Assembly: GCF_021730615.1 (NCBI RefSeq)
Contig: NZ_JAJLMN010000001.1
Coordinates: 3,607,501 to 3,671,500 of the forward strand
DNA from: Lichenibacterium dinghuense
GTDB taxonomy: Bacteria > Pseudomonadota > Alphaproteobacteria > Rhizobiales > Beijerinckiaceae
Length of the DNA stretch: 64,000 nucleotides
Direction of reading: 5' to 3'
Shown here: piece by piece, positions 1 through 9,419 of the stretch
Layout of the letters: every line of letters begins with the position of its first letter
Numbering within the stretch: position 1 is the first letter of the stretch
Program-made: the position numbers and the translations under genes
The notes under the pieces: model-generated
The model's database searches: none
The model's input: the letters and a program-made list of their open reading frames with translations, nothing else
Told to the model about the DNA's origin: nothing

Positions 1-332
1 TGGGCCAGGGCGCCGCACAGCCGGTCGCCCTTGACCTCGCGGGCACGGCGGCGGTAGGCGGCGTCGAAGGCGGGCCGGCGCTCGCCGAGCGGCATGATCT
101 CGACCGGCGGGATGCCGTTGCGCTCCGCGAAGGCGAAGAGCTTGCCGTAGTCGACGTTGAACTGCCGGCATTCCGCCTCGATCAGCACCACGTCGGCCAG
201 CACCTGCATGGCGTCGTCGGCCGCGGCCGGGCGGGGCTGCCCCGCCGAGGCGGCGGGCTGCCACAGCGCCAGGGCGCCGGCCGCGGCGGCGGAGGCGGCG
301 GCGAGGCCGAGGCGGGTGGGGGAAAGGGGCAT
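1..332 (-). CDS. Exported hypothetical protein, C-terminus cut by window edge
   Basis: An open frame runs leftward from an ATG at 330-332 off the window edge, giving about 110 residues without a stop. The N-terminus looks like a signal peptide: a short start with one Arg, then an Ala/Leu-rich stretch ending near an AxA-type site around residue 29. The mature part has a Cys in an EAECRQF context and a second Cys in DRLCGAL, which could form a disulfide in the periplasm. I do not recognise the family. It lies 68 bases downstream of the BTLCP peptidase gene on the same strand, so co-transcription is plausible. No convincing Shine-Dalgarno precedes the ATG. Confidence 0.6.
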   Translation of the reverse strand, partial: MPLSPTRLGLAAASAAAAGALALWQPAASAGQPRPAAADDAMQVLADVVLIEAECRQFNVDYGKLFAFAERNGIPPVEIMPLGERRPAFDAAYRRRAREVKGDRLCGALA

Positions 333-400
333 CGAAGCGATCCGAAGGAGGGCGGCGCGGGATGCGATACGGCGGTGCGGCGCGGAAATCGAGGGCGGGC

Positions 401-1030
401 TCACTGCTTGGCGGTGAACTGCGGGCCCGCCACCGGCGCGCCGATCGACTGCCACACGTTGGGGTCGCTCTGCGACTGGCGCTTGACGAACTTGTAGCCC
501 GTGTCGGCCCAGGCCATGACCTTGTCGTTCAGGTTGTCGAGCACGAACTCGCCGCGGTTGGTCTTCACGGTCAGGATGGCGTGGCCCTCGCCTTCGAGGT
601 CCTTCACAACCGTGATGAGCAGCGCCTGCCGGGGGTAGCCCTGGTGGATCAGGATCTTGCGCTTGAGCAGGGCATAGTCCTCGCAGTCGCCCTTGCCGTC
701 GACGGGATAGTCCCAGCGGTCCACCACGCCCCAATGGTCCATGTCGGTCTCGGGGGTGATGGCGGCGTTCACCTGGCGGCCGATCCGCTCGATGTCCTTC
801 AGCGCCGCCGCGGTCAGGTCGATGTCGACCGGCTCCAGGGGCTCGACGTCGCATTCCGTGCCGTAGCGGTTGCAGAAGTCCACCCAGCCGTAGGGCACGC
901 TGGTGCGCGAGCCCACCGCCGCCCAGGTGGCGTGCGGCAGGGCGGGCGCCGCGGCGGCCGCGCCGGAAACGAACAGGCCGGCCAGGATCGCCACCGCCGC
1001 CGCCGCCGTCCTCTTCCGATCGATCGCCAT
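401..1030 (-). CDS. Transglutaminase-like cysteine peptidase (BTLCP family)
   Basis: The 209-residue protein has an N-terminal signal peptide (about residues 1-28, Ala-rich, ending AAAAAPA). A bacterial transglutaminase-like cysteine peptidase domain follows (BTLCP, Pfam Peptidase_C93, formerly DUF920). The apparent catalytic triad is Cys116 in GKGDCEDYA, His150 in GEGHAIL and Asp165 in FVLDN, the usual order for this fold. The length is normal for the alphaproteobacterial family. Known relatives (LapG-like) are periplasmic proteases that can cleave surface adhesins, but no LapD or adhesin partner lies nearby, so the substrate is unknown. The partial exported-protein gene follows on the same strand. 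Family assignment is firm; role is inferred. Confidence 0.9.
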   Translation of the reverse strand: MAIDRKRTAAAAVAILAGLFVSGAAAAAPALPHATWAAVGSRTSVPYGWVDFCNRYGTECDVEPLEPVDIDLTAAALKDIERIGRQVNAAITPETDMDHWGVVDRWDYPVDGKGDCEDYALLKRKILIHQGYPRQALLITVVKDLEGEGHAILTVKTNRGEFVLDNLNDKVMAWADTGYKFVKRQSQSDPNVWQSIGAPVAGPQFTAKQ

Positions 1031-1375
1031 GACACCCTCACGTCTCGCTGTGGGGTCATCATGGCGGCGGCGGGCTGCAGTCGATTGAAGTCAAAATGTA
1101 GCGTTTTACGCGCTCTGCTTCATCTCTATTGCTGCTGCGTCAATGGTGTTCGAGATGTAAATCTGAATGACGGCGTTCGACGCGAATGCGATCTTCCTCT
1201 GTGTCCGCGATGATTTTCAGGGCTCGTTGACCAACTCCGCTAACCTGCGCCGAAGCGGAAAGCCGGCGGAAACCATGGTGGCGCCGTGACGCGGTTAACG
1301 GCGCCCCGGCGGCCCGGAAAAATCGTGAAGACGTGCGGCGGCGGCGTGGCGGCGGCGCGGCCGTCCCGCGAAACG

Positions 1376-1409
1376 GCGAAGGGCGGGAGGTCGCCCTCCC
1401 GCCCTTCGC
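1376..1409. terminator. Long GC-rich hairpin, possible terminator
   Basis: A perfect 15-bp stem (arms 1376-1390 and 1395-1409) encloses a 4-base TCGC loop. It lies about 160 bases beyond the ftsK stop. There is no T-run on either strand, so intrinsic termination is uncertain; it may instead be a dispersed palindromic repeat. Confidence 0.45.
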
Positions 1410-1534
1410 GGCGTGGTGCGGCGGGCTCGCGCCCGCCACGGTTCGGATGGTGCCGCGGTGCTAGATCCGTTGCCGCTCGCCTCGGCTCGGCTCGCGACTC
1501 CAGCTCCAGCTTCCTGCCGATGCGAGCATCTTCG

Positions 1535-1562
1535 CGCGATCGGGTGGCTCCACCCGATCGCG
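1535..1562 (-). terminator. Hairpin 7 bases past the ftsK stop
   Basis: Perfectly complementary 13-base arms (1535-1547 and 1550-1562) are separated by only CT, so the tip would open to a slightly larger loop. The position directly after the ftsK stop codon (1570-1572) suggests transcript termination or 3'-end protection. No T-tract follows. Confidence 0.5.
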
Positions 1563-1569
1563 ATCTGCT

Positions 1570-4500
1570 CTACTCGTCCCCGTCGCGCTCCGTGTAGCGG
1601 AGGTCGCGGCTGTAGACGAGGATCTCGCGCTTGCCGGCGTTGTTGGCCTGCCCGACGATGCCCTCCTTCTCCATCCGCTCGACCAGCGAGGCGGCCTTGT
1701 TGTAGCCGACCGCGAGGCGGCGCTGGATGTAGGAGGTCGAGCACTTCTTGTCGCGCAGCACCACCTTCACGGCCTGGTCGTAGAGGTCCGCGTCGTCGTC
1801 GCCCCCGGCCGCCGCCATGGCGGACTTGTCGAAGACGGGCTTGTCCTCGGCGGCCTCGGCCTTGTCGGCATCGCCTTCCTCGGCCACCACCACGTCGAGG
1901 TAGGCCGGGTGGCCCTGGCACTTGAGGTGCTTGACCACCTTCTCGACCTCGCCGTCGGACACGAAGGGGCCGTGCACGCGAGAGATGCGGCCGCCGCCCG
2001 CCATGTAGAGCATGTCGCCCTGGCCGAGCAGCTGCTCGGCGCCCTGCTCGCCCAGGATCGTGCGCGAGTCGATCTTGCTCGTCACCTGGAAGGAGATGCG
2101 CGTCGGGAAGTTGGCCTTGATGGTGCCGGTGATGACGTCCACCGACGGCCGCTGCGTCGCCATGATGAGGTGGATGCCGGCCGCGCGCGCCATCTGGGCC
2201 AGCCGCTGGATCGCGCCCTCGATGTCCTTGCCGGCCACCATCATCAGGTCGGCCATCTCGTCCACGATGACCACGATGTAGGGGAGCGGCGAAAGCTCCA
2301 TCTCCTCCGTCTCGAAGATCGGCTCGCCCGTCTCGCGGTTGAAGCCGGTCTGGATCGTGCGGGTGATGACCTCGCCCTTCTCGGCCGCCTCGACGACGCG
2401 CGCGTTGAAGCCGTCGATATTGCGCACGCCGACCTTGGCCATCTTCTTGTAGCGGTCCTCCATCTCGCGCACCGCCCACTTCAGCGCCACGACGGCCTTC
2501 TTGGGGTCGGTGACGACGGGGGTGAGGAGGTGCGGGATGCCCTCGTAGATGCTGAGCTCCAGCATCTTCGGGTCGATCATGATGAGCCGGCACTGTTCCG
2601 GGCGCATCTGGTACAGGATCGACAGGATCATGGTGTTGATGGCGACCGACTTGCCCGAGCCGGTGGTGCCGGCGACGAGCAGGTGCGGCATGCGGGCGAG
2701 GTCGACGATGACGCTCTCGCCGCCGATCGTCTTGCCGAGCGCGATGGCGAGCTTGTGCTTGCTTTCGGTGAACTCGTCGGCGGCGATCAGCTCGCGCAGG
2801 TACACGGTCTCGCGCCGCGTGTTGGGCAGCTCGATGCCGATGACGTTGCGGCCCTGGACGACGGCGACGCGGGCCGAGACGGCCGACATGGAGCGGGCGA
2901 TGTCGTCGGCGAGGCCGATCACGCGGCTCGACTTGGTGCCGGGCGCGGGCTCGAGCTCGTAGAGCGTGACCACGGGGCCGGGGCGCACGTCGATGATCTC
3001 GCCGCGGATGCCGAACTCCTCCAGCACGCCCTCGAGCAGGCGGGCGTTCTGCTCCAGCGCGCCCGAGGACAGCACCTCGCCGGTGGGCTCGGGGGTGAGC
3101 ATCAAGAGGTCGAGCGGCGGATCCTCGTAGAGCTCCGGGTCGGTGGTGACGCGGTTGGTCAGCTCGAAGGGCGCGAGGCCGTGCGGCGTCCCGAGGCCGC
3201 GGCGGATGCCGGAGCGGATCGGGCCGGCGAAGCTGCGGGCGTCGGCGGCCGGCGCCGCGGGGACGGGCGCGGCGAGTTCGGCGGCCGGCTCGACCGCCTC
3301 GGCGGTCTCGGGTTCCGCGACGTCGGCCGCCTCGGCGCCGACGAGCGACATCCACAGGCTGGCGTCGCCGTAGGGCCCCATCTCGGGCAGGGCGGCGGCG
3401 GGCTCCGGCGCCTCGACCGCGACCTCGGCGACCGGCTCGGCGACGGGGTCCGCCCAGAGGCGCGGGTCGCCATAGGGGCCGAACTCCTCGGCCACGGTCT
3501 CGGCGGCGGGCTCGACGGCCGGCTCGGGCACGACGACCGGCTCGGGGAGGAGCAGCCAGTCCGGGGCCGGCAGCGCCAGCAGCTCGGGCAGACCGGCGTC
3601 GGGGGCCGGCAGGGCGAGCGTGGGGGCGGCGGCGCGGGCCATCTCCTCGGCCACGGCGAGGCCGGCCAAGCCGAACGGGTGCGCCGACAGGTCCTCGTCG
3701 GCGGGGGCGACGGCTTCGGCCTCGACCACGGGCTCGGGTGCGACGCGGATCGGGTCGGCGAGGCCCTCGATCCAGAAGGCGGCGTCGCCGTAGGGGTGAT
3801 GGATCACCGGCTCCGCGACAGCGTCGGCGGCGACCGGCTCGGCCGCGGCGGCTTCGGCCATCGCGGCATCGGCCGCGACGGGCTCGGCCGGCGCGAGGCC
3901 CGCGGGCGCGGCGACCTCGCCGTAGGGGTGCATGGAGGCGTGGGGGTCGAGCGCCACGGCCTCGACGGCCGCCAGCACCTCGCCGAGCGACTGCTCGGGG
4001 TCGAGCCGCAGCCCCTTGGCGGCGTGGTCGTCCCGCGCCGCGAAGGTGCGCTCGTGCGCCCGCAGCCAGGCCGCGGCGAGGTCGTCCTCGTGCGACACCG
4101 CCGGCTCGGCGGCCGGGGCCGTCGCCGCGACGGCCGCGGGCTCGGTGGCTTCGGCCAAGTGGCCGGCGTTGTCCTGCTCGTCGGCGGGGCGGAGCCCGGC
4201 GGGCTGTTCGGGCCGCATGAAGCCGAACCAGGCCGGCAGGGCGGCCTCGGGCACGGCGGCGTCGTGGGCCGTGGCCTCGGGCTCGCCGGCCAGGGCCACA
4301 TCGGCCTCGCTCAGCGCCGCGGCGGCGAGCGCGCGCTCGGCCTGGACATCGGCCAGCGCGATCACCACGCCCTCGGCGGGCTCCTCGAAGGTCGCGGCCT
4401 CGGCGCGGGGCGCCTCGGCCTCGCCCGTGAAGGTCTGGGCGCCCACGGTCTCGTCCGGGCCGCCGGCCGCCTCGAAGGGCTTCGGGTCGGGCGTGCGGTT

Positions 4501-4983
4501 GAAGCGGACGTTGGCGGGCAGCACGACCGGCTTCTTCCACGACGGCACCGCCTCGGCCGACACGGGGTCCTCGCCCTGCGGCTCGGCCTCGTGCGGATGG
4601 CGCAGCAGGGCGTCCGGCGTGCGGGTGAAGCGCACCTGCTCGGGCAGGGTGAAGGGCTGCAGCCACGGCGGCAGGGCCGCACCCGCGAAGCCGCCCATCG
4701 AGGGGTCGTAGCGGTGCGCCTCGCCGGCCGGGGCCGGGCGGCCGCCGTCGCGCTCGGCCGCGTAGCTCTGGGCGGCGGCCCGCGCCATGGCCTGCGCCCG
4801 CGCCGTGAAGGTCTCGTCGATGCCGTGCTCCGCCAGTGCGCGCGCCACCGCGGCGTCGACGTAGGTCATGAGCTGGGCCAGCATTGCCTTGTACATCAAC
4901 TCCCAGTGGGAATTGTCGGTGTGCACCTCGCGCCGGAGCGTGGCCTCGGTGTAGGAATAGTTCGGTTCTTTGAAGGAGGTCAT
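1570..4983 (-). CDS. ftsK: FtsK/SpoIIIE-type DNA translocase without N-terminal membrane domain
   Basis: The 1137-residue ATP-driven dsDNA pump belongs to the FtsK/SftA/SpoIIIE family, which clears chromosome ends and dimers at division. The C-terminal half is canonical. An FtsK alpha-like region precedes the RecA-fold motor, which has Walker A GTTGSGKS near residues 772-779 and Walker B ending IVDEMAD. The end is a gamma winged-helix domain ([15 protein letters not shown]), the part that reads KOPS-type sequences. The N-terminal ~600 residues are Ala/Glu/Pro-rich, acidic and low-complexity. They contain recurring [HG]PYG[DE] segments and two LPxxVRFxRTPD segments. I see no run hydrophobic enough to be a membrane span, whereas classic FtsK has four. 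It could be a soluble, SftA-like paralogue. Start chosen at MTSFKEP; the Shine-Dalgarno is weak. Confidence 0.9.
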   Translation of the reverse strand: MTSFKEPNYSYTEATLRREVHTDNSHWELMYKAMLAQLMTYVDAAVARALAEHGIDETFTARAQAMARAAAQSYAAERDGGRPAPAGEAHRYDPSMGGFAGAALPPWLQPFTLPEQVRFTRTPDALLRHPHEAEPQGEDPVSAEAVPSWKKPVVLPANVRFNRTPDPKPFEAAGGPDETVGAQTFTGEAEAPRAEAATFEEPAEGVVIALADVQAERALAAAALSEADVALAGEPEATAHDAAVPEAALPAWFGFMRPEQPAGLRPADEQDNAGHLAEATEPAAVAATAPAAEPAVSHEDDLAAAWLRAHERTFAARDDHAAKGLRLDPEQSLGEVLAAVEAVALDPHASMHPYGEVAAPAGLAPAEPVAADAAMAEAAAAEPVAADAVAEPVIHHPYGDAAFWIEGLADPIRVAPEPVVEAEAVAPADEDLSAHPFGLAGLAVAEEMARAAAPTLALPAPDAGLPELLALPAPDWLLLPEPVVVPEPAVEPAAETVAEEFGPYGDPRLWADPVAEPVAEVAVEAPEPAAALPEMGPYGDASLWMSLVGAEAADVAEPETAEAVEPAAELAAPVPAAPAADARSFAGPIRSGIRRGLGTPHGLAPFELTNRVTTDPELYEDPPLDLLMLTPEPTGEVLSSGALEQNARLLEGVLEEFGIRGEIIDVRPGPVVTLYELEPAPGTKSSRVIGLADDIARSMSAVSARVAVVQGRNVIGIELPNTRRETVYLRELIAADEFTESKHKLAIALGKTIGGESVIVDLARMPHLLVAGTTGSGKSVAINTMILSILYQMRPEQCRLIMIDPKMLELSIYEGIPHLLTPVVTDPKKAVVALKWAVREMEDRYKKMAKVGVRNIDGFNARVVEAAEKGEVITRTIQTGFNRETGEPIFETEEMELSPLPYIVVIVDEMADLMMVAGKDIEGAIQRLAQMARAAGIHLIMATQRPSVDVITGTIKANFPTRISFQVTSKIDSRTILGEQGAEQLLGQGDMLYMAGGGRISRVHGPFVSDGEVEKVVKHLKCQGHPAYLDVVVAEEGDADKAEAAEDKPVFDKSAMAAAGGDDDADLYDQAVKVVLRDKKCSTSYIQRRLAVGYNKAASLVERMEKEGIVGQANNAGKREILVYSRDLRYTERDGDE

Positions 4984-5183
4984 GGGACCCGCGGCTGGCT
5001 CGACTCTGAGGAGGTGCGTCGGAGCGACGACCCGTCCACCATCGATCGTTCACCTTAACAGGCGCTTTCAGGCCGCCTCCCGGGCCCGGAAACGCATATG
5101 CGGAACAGGCGGCGCGACGGCCGGTCACGGCGCCGTCATGCGCTCGAACTAGCGTCGCGGCCCTCGCGATCGGAGACGACATC

Positions 5184-6866
5184 ATGGCGGCGGACAGGGA
5201 CGGGATCTCGCGGCGCGACGTGATCCGGGGGGCCGCGGCCGGCGGCGTCGCCCTGGCGCTGGCGCCCGCGGCGGCGGACGCGCAACCGGCCTCCGCCGCG
5301 GCGCCGCCCGCCGCCGTGACGGGCCGCGTGTTCGACGACGCAGACGGCGCGTCCCGCCCCGGCATCCCCGGCGTGCTGGTGTCGAACGGCCGCGACGTCG
5401 CGGTGACGGACGCCGACGGGCGCTACACCCTGCCGGTCACGGACGAGACGGTGGTCTTCGTGGTCAAGCCGCCGGGCTACATGACGCCGGTCGAGCCCGG
5501 CACGCTGCTGCCCCGCTTCTTCTACAACCACCAGCCGGCCGGCTCGCCGCCCGCGCTCGACCTCGCCTACGCGGGCGTCGAGCCGACCGGGCCGCTGCCG
5601 GCCTCGGTCGACTTCCCGCTGCGCCGCCAGGAGGAGCCGAAGCGCTTCGACGTGGTGGTGCTGACCGACCCGCAGCCCGAGACGGACGCGGAGCTCGACT
5701 TCGTGCGCGACGACCTCATGCCGGCGCTGCGCGGCACGCCGGCGCGCTTCGGCCTGACGCTCGGCGACATCATGTTCGACGACCTGTCGCTCTACGAGCG
5801 GCACAACCGCATCGTCGGCACGGTGGGCCTGCCCTGGTACAACATCGGCGGCAACCACGACCTGAACTACCAGGCGCCGGACCGCCGACACGCCCGCGAA
5901 ACGTTCAAGCGCGTCTACGGGCCGCCCCACTACGCCTTCTGCTACGCGGACGCGGTCTTCGTCATGCTCGACGACGTCGACTACCTCGGGGCCGACCGCA
6001 CGAAGCCGCACGACGCCGGCAAGTACCAGGGGCGGCTCGACGACGCGCAGCTCGACTTCGTGCGCAACCTCCTCGCCCGCGTGCCGCAGGACAAGCTCGT
6101 CGTCGTCACGCTGCACATCCCGATCCGGACGTATCAGGGCGACGACGCGGCCGAGAACCTCGTGAACCGCGCCGAGCTCCTGAAGCTGCTGTCCGGCCGG
6201 CCGCACACCTTCTCGATGTCGGGCCACACCCACACGACCGAGCACCACTACCTCGGCGCCGCGGACGGCTTCGCGGGGCCGGGCGAGCACCACCATCACG
6301 TGCTCACCGCCGTGTCGGGCTCGTGGTGGAGCGGCCCCTACGACCACCGCGGCGTCGCCGTGGCGGACAGCCGCGACGGCGTGCCGAACGGCTTCCACGT
6401 CCTGTCGATCGACGGCACCGCCTACGAGACCCGCTTCGTGCCCGCCAAGGAGCCGGACGGGCGCCAGATCCGCGTCTCGGTGCTGAGCCAGTTCCACGAC
6501 GAGATGCGGCGCGACACCCGCCCCGGCGCGCTGCTGCAGCCGCGCCTGCCGGCCCGCGAGCTCCACGCCGCGACCGTGGTGGCCAACGTGTTCGACGGCG
6601 GCCCGAAGACCGCCGTCACGCTGCGGGTCGGCGACGGCGACGCCGTGCCGATGACCAAGCGCGTCGCCCCCGACCCCTTCGTGGCGGAGGTCTACGCCCG
6701 CTACGAGGCGTCCAAGAAGCCCTGGGTTTCGGCCGCGCCCTGCTCGCACCTCTACGCCGCCCGCCTGCCGGCGCTGAAGCCCGGCACCTACCCGATGATG
6801 GTCGAGGCCGTGAACGAGTACGGGCGGACGGTGTCGACGAAGCTGGCCCTGGAAGTCGAGGGCTGA
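5184..6866 (+). CDS. Tat-exported calcineurin-like phosphoesterase
   Basis: The 560-residue protein starts with a twin-arginine signal (SRRDVIRG followed by an Ala-rich h-region and AxA site), so it should be exported folded. Next comes a carboxypeptidase-regulatory-like beta domain (about residues 45-100, MetallophosN type) with a DADGRYTLPV motif. The metallophosphatase core follows: VVLTDPQP, LGDIMFDD, GGNHDL, TLHIPI and SGHTHT provide the expected Asp/Asn/His two-metal ligands. About 180 C-terminal residues form a MetallophosC-like domain. The substrate is not evident. The gene is divergent from ftsK, with 200 bases between the two starts, and its stop lies 9 bases from the stop of the convergent histidine-phosphatase gene. 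Confidence 0.9.
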   Translation: MAADRDGISRRDVIRGAAAGGVALALAPAAADAQPASAAAPPAAVTGRVFDDADGASRPGIPGVLVSNGRDVAVTDADGRYTLPVTDETVVFVVKPPGYMTPVEPGTLLPRFFYNHQPAGSPPALDLAYAGVEPTGPLPASVDFPLRRQEEPKRFDVVVLTDPQPETDAELDFVRDDLMPALRGTPARFGLTLGDIMFDDLSLYERHNRIVGTVGLPWYNIGGNHDLNYQAPDRRHARETFKRVYGPPHYAFCYADAVFVMLDDVDYLGADRTKPHDAGKYQGRLDDAQLDFVRNLLARVPQDKLVVVTLHIPIRTYQGDDAAENLVNRAELLKLLSGRPHTFSMSGHTHTTEHHYLGAADGFAGPGEHHHHVLTAVSGSWWSGPYDHRGVAVADSRDGVPNGFHVLSIDGTAYETRFVPAKEPDGRQIRVSVLSQFHDEMRRDTRPGALLQPRLPARELHAATVVANVFDGGPKTAVTLRVGDGDAVPMTKRVAPDPFVAEVYARYEASKKPWVSAAPCSHLYAARLPALKPGTYPMMVEAVNEYGRTVSTKLALEVEG

Positions 6867-6875
6867 GCCGCGGGT

Positions 6876-7487
6876 TCAGCGGTCCTCCATCACCCCGTCC
6901 TTCTCCTTGCGAGCGCGAAGGGGCTTGGAGGAGTCGCCCGCGAGCAGGAGCTGAGGCGTCTGCGTCAGCGACCACGCGCCGTGGTGCTGTTCCAGCACCA
7001 GCGCCACGTCGAAGCGATCCCCGCTCCAATGCGGCGCCAGCGTCGCATCCCCGGTGATCGCGCCGACCAGCTTGGCGATGTTCTTGTGCTCCCAGCAGAC
7101 CAGGACGGGGCTCGCGCCCTCCAGGATCGCCGTCGCGGCCGGGCCGACCCCGTCGGGGAGCGCGGGCGTCGTGATGGGCATCGGCGCGCTGGCGTCCCCG
7201 GCCGCGTCATGGGCTCCGAGGAACTCCGCGAGCGGCTGGATCGTCTGCTGCGTCCGCAGGCTGGGGGACGACTGATCGGCCTGTGCGGCGAACAGGGAGG
7301 CGGGCCTGTCGGCGTGGTCGCCCCCGTGCGGTGCGAAGAAGCGAACCAGGGCGCCGGCCCGTTGCCAACCGCGCGTGTTGAGGTTGTCGACCCCCTTGTC
7401 GCCGGCCGTCAGCACGGAGATGGGCGGGTCGCCCTGGTCGTCCGGCTTCTCGCCGTGACGGATGATGGTGATCCTCATCGAAGCCAT
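6876..7487 (-). CDS. Histidine phosphatase family protein
   Basis: The 203-residue protein has the phosphoglycerate-mutase-like catalytic motif IIRHGEKP at its N-terminus. A second His occurs in CWEHKNIAKL, in the place where the family keeps its second catalytic histidine. There is no signal peptide, so it is cytosolic. The start at 7487 is chosen because a strong GGAGGTGAG Shine-Dalgarno sits just upstream; the frame extends a further 23 codons without comparable support. The gene lies 79 bases downstream of pgi on the same strand and may be co-transcribed with it. The C-terminal tail is basic (Lys/Arg-rich). The substrate cannot be told from the sequence. Confidence 0.82.
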   Translation of the reverse strand: MASMRITIIRHGEKPDDQGDPPISVLTAGDKGVDNLNTRGWQRAGALVRFFAPHGGDHADRPASLFAAQADQSSPSLRTQQTIQPLAEFLGAHDAAGDASAPMPITTPALPDGVGPAATAILEGASPVLVCWEHKNIAKLVGAITGDATLAPHWSGDRFDVALVLEQHHGAWSLTQTPQLLLAGDSSKPLRARKEKDGVMEDR

Positions 7488-7566
7488 GTGCCTCACCTCC
7501 GCCGAAGCGCGGGATGCGCTCCGGGGAGGATAGGCCGGCACGACGAGGGGTCGCAATCGCGGAGGG

Positions 7567-9228
7567 TCACCCCCGCCCGATCAGCGCCCGCCGGTGCTCC
7601 ACCAGCCCCGCCGTCGAGCCGTCGAGCCCGTCGAGCGACGCACCCGCGTCCGACACGATCGGCGCGAGCTTGTTGGCCAGCTCTTTGCCGAGCTCGACGC
7701 CCCACTGGTCGAAGGGGTTCGTGTCCCAGATCGCCGCCATGGTGAAGACGCGGTGCTCGTAGAGCGCGATGAGCCGCCCCAGCGTGCGCGGGTCGAGCTT
7801 GCGGTACATGAAGGTCGAGGTCGGCCTGTTGCCGTCGAACTGCTTGTGGGCCGCGACATGCGCGATGGCCTCGGGCTTGGACCCGGCCTTCTCCATCACG
7901 GCGCGCACCTCGGCCTCCGTGCGGCCGACCATCAGGGCCTGCGTCTGGGCGAGGCAGTTGGCGACGAGCAGCTCGTGGTGGTGGAGATCGGCGTCGGTCG
8001 GCTCGGCGGCGATCAGGAAGTCGATCGGCACGATCTCGGTGCCCTGATGCAGGAGCTGGAAGAAGGCGTGCTGGCCGTTGGTGCCGGGCTCGCCCCACAT
8101 CACCGGGCCGGTGTCGTCCTTCACGCGGCTGCCGTCGACGTGGACGTGCTTGCCGTTGCTCTCCATGTCGAGCTGCTGGAGGTAGGCCGGGAAGCGGCCG
8201 AGCCGCTGGTCGTAGGGGATCACCGCCTGCGTGCCGAAGCCCCAGGCGTTGCGGTAGAGCACGCCGATCAGCCCCATCAGGGCGGGGATGTTGGTCTCCA
8301 GCGGCGCTTGGCGGAAGTGGGTGTCGACCTCGTGGCCGCCGGCCAGGAAGTCGGCGAAATGCTCCGGCCCGATCAGGATCGCCACCGACAGGCCGATCGA
8401 CGACCACACGGAATAGCGCCCGCCGACCCAGTCCTTGAAGCCGAAGACGCGGTCCGCCTTGATGCCGAACTTGCCCACCAGCTCCAGCGCGGTCGACACG
8501 GCGGCGAAGTGGTGCTCCACCGCGGCGTCGCCGAGCTTGCCCACCAGCCAGTCCCGCGCCGAGCGGGCGTTGGTCATGGTCTCCTGCGTGGTGAAGGTTT
8601 TGGAGGCCACGATGAACAGCGTGGTCGCGGGGTCGAGCCCCTTCAGCGTGTCGCCGATGTCGGCGCCGTCGACGTTGGACACGAAATGGGCGCGGAGGCG
8701 CGGGTGCGCGAAGGGCGCCAGCGCCCGCGCCGCCATGGCGGGGCCGAGGTCCGAGCCGCCGATGCCAATGTTGACGACGTCGGTGATCTCGCGGCCCGTC
8801 GCGCCCTTGATCGCGCCGTCCCGCACGCCGCGCGCGAACTCCGCGACGCGGGCCCGCACCTCCAGCACCTCGGGCATCACGTCCTGCCCGTCGACCTTGA
8901 CGGAGGTGCCCTTGGGCGCGCGCAGCGCGGTGTGCAGCGCGGCGCGTCCCTCCGTCGGGTTGACGATGCCGCCCGAGAACATCAGGTCGCGCTTCTCCTC
9001 CAGCTTCTGGGCGCGGGCCAGGGCGAAGAGGGCTTCGAGCACGCCCTCGTCGACGCGCTGCTTGGAATAATCGAAGACGAGGTCGCCGAGCGCCACGTGG
9101 TAGCGGTCGAACCGCTCGGGGTCGGCCGCGAAGAGGTCGTTCAGCGTTCGCCCCGCCATGGCGTCCTTGGCGGCGCGGAGGCCCGCGAATTTCGTGTCGC
9201 CGCTCTTGGTGTCGTCGTCCTGCGCCAT
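7567..9228 (-). CDS. pgi: Glucose-6-phosphate isomerase
   Basis: The 553-residue cytosolic enzyme interconverts glucose-6-phosphate and fructose-6-phosphate. Both family signatures are visible: VGGRYSVWSSIGL in the middle and GQHAFFQLLHQGT later. The sugar-phosphate-binding SKTFTTQET loop and the C-terminal MYRKLDPRTLG segment with the catalytic-type Lys are also present. Length and the presence of all motifs indicate an intact enzyme. The start is set at MAQDDD; an upstream extension of 36 codons reads Cys/Trp-rich text unlike the family. The ABC-F gene is divergent, about 190 bases away. The histidine phosphatase gene follows. Confidence 0.96.
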   Translation of the reverse strand: MAQDDDTKSGDTKFAGLRAAKDAMAGRTLNDLFAADPERFDRYHVALGDLVFDYSKQRVDEGVLEALFALARAQKLEEKRDLMFSGGIVNPTEGRAALHTALRAPKGTSVKVDGQDVMPEVLEVRARVAEFARGVRDGAIKGATGREITDVVNIGIGGSDLGPAMAARALAPFAHPRLRAHFVSNVDGADIGDTLKGLDPATTLFIVASKTFTTQETMTNARSARDWLVGKLGDAAVEHHFAAVSTALELVGKFGIKADRVFGFKDWVGGRYSVWSSIGLSVAILIGPEHFADFLAGGHEVDTHFRQAPLETNIPALMGLIGVLYRNAWGFGTQAVIPYDQRLGRFPAYLQQLDMESNGKHVHVDGSRVKDDTGPVMWGEPGTNGQHAFFQLLHQGTEIVPIDFLIAAEPTDADLHHHELLVANCLAQTQALMVGRTEAEVRAVMEKAGSKPEAIAHVAAHKQFDGNRPTSTFMYRKLDPRTLGRLIALYEHRVFTMAAIWDTNPFDQWGVELGKELANKLAPIVSDAGASLDGLDGSTAGLVEHRRALIGRG

Positions 9229-9419
9229 GGTGGTTCGAGCTCCAGCCTCGTCGGGACCGCCCGCGAATCTGTGAAACGGGTCGTCGCGACACCATAACAG
9301 GGTGAGCCGCGGAAAAGTCGCGCTGCACTGCAACAAGCGGTGCCGCCCGCGGCTCGACGCCCCCGCGAAATCCGTGCAGGACGGGGCTGACGCCTCAGAA
9401 CCTCCCGATCAGGACCCTT

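Larger units (their letters stand above)
1031..1569. other. Intergenic region between ftsK and the BTLCP gene
   Basis: No convincing gene is visible in these 539 bases. Positions about 1075-1225, just upstream of the leftward BTLCP gene, are clearly less GC-rich than their surroundings and probably hold its promoter, but no clean -35/-10 pair can be named. Two strong hairpins lie nearer ftsK (1376-1409 and 1535-1562) and are listed separately. Open frames crossing this stretch are antisense shadows with no recognisable domain. Confidence 0.6.

Noticed and set aside
1909-5058. A very long open frame antisense to ftsK
   Set aside because: It is His/Asp/Arg/Gly-rich shadow text that arises opposite GC-rich codons, with no domain, no ribosome site and a strong real gene on the other strand.
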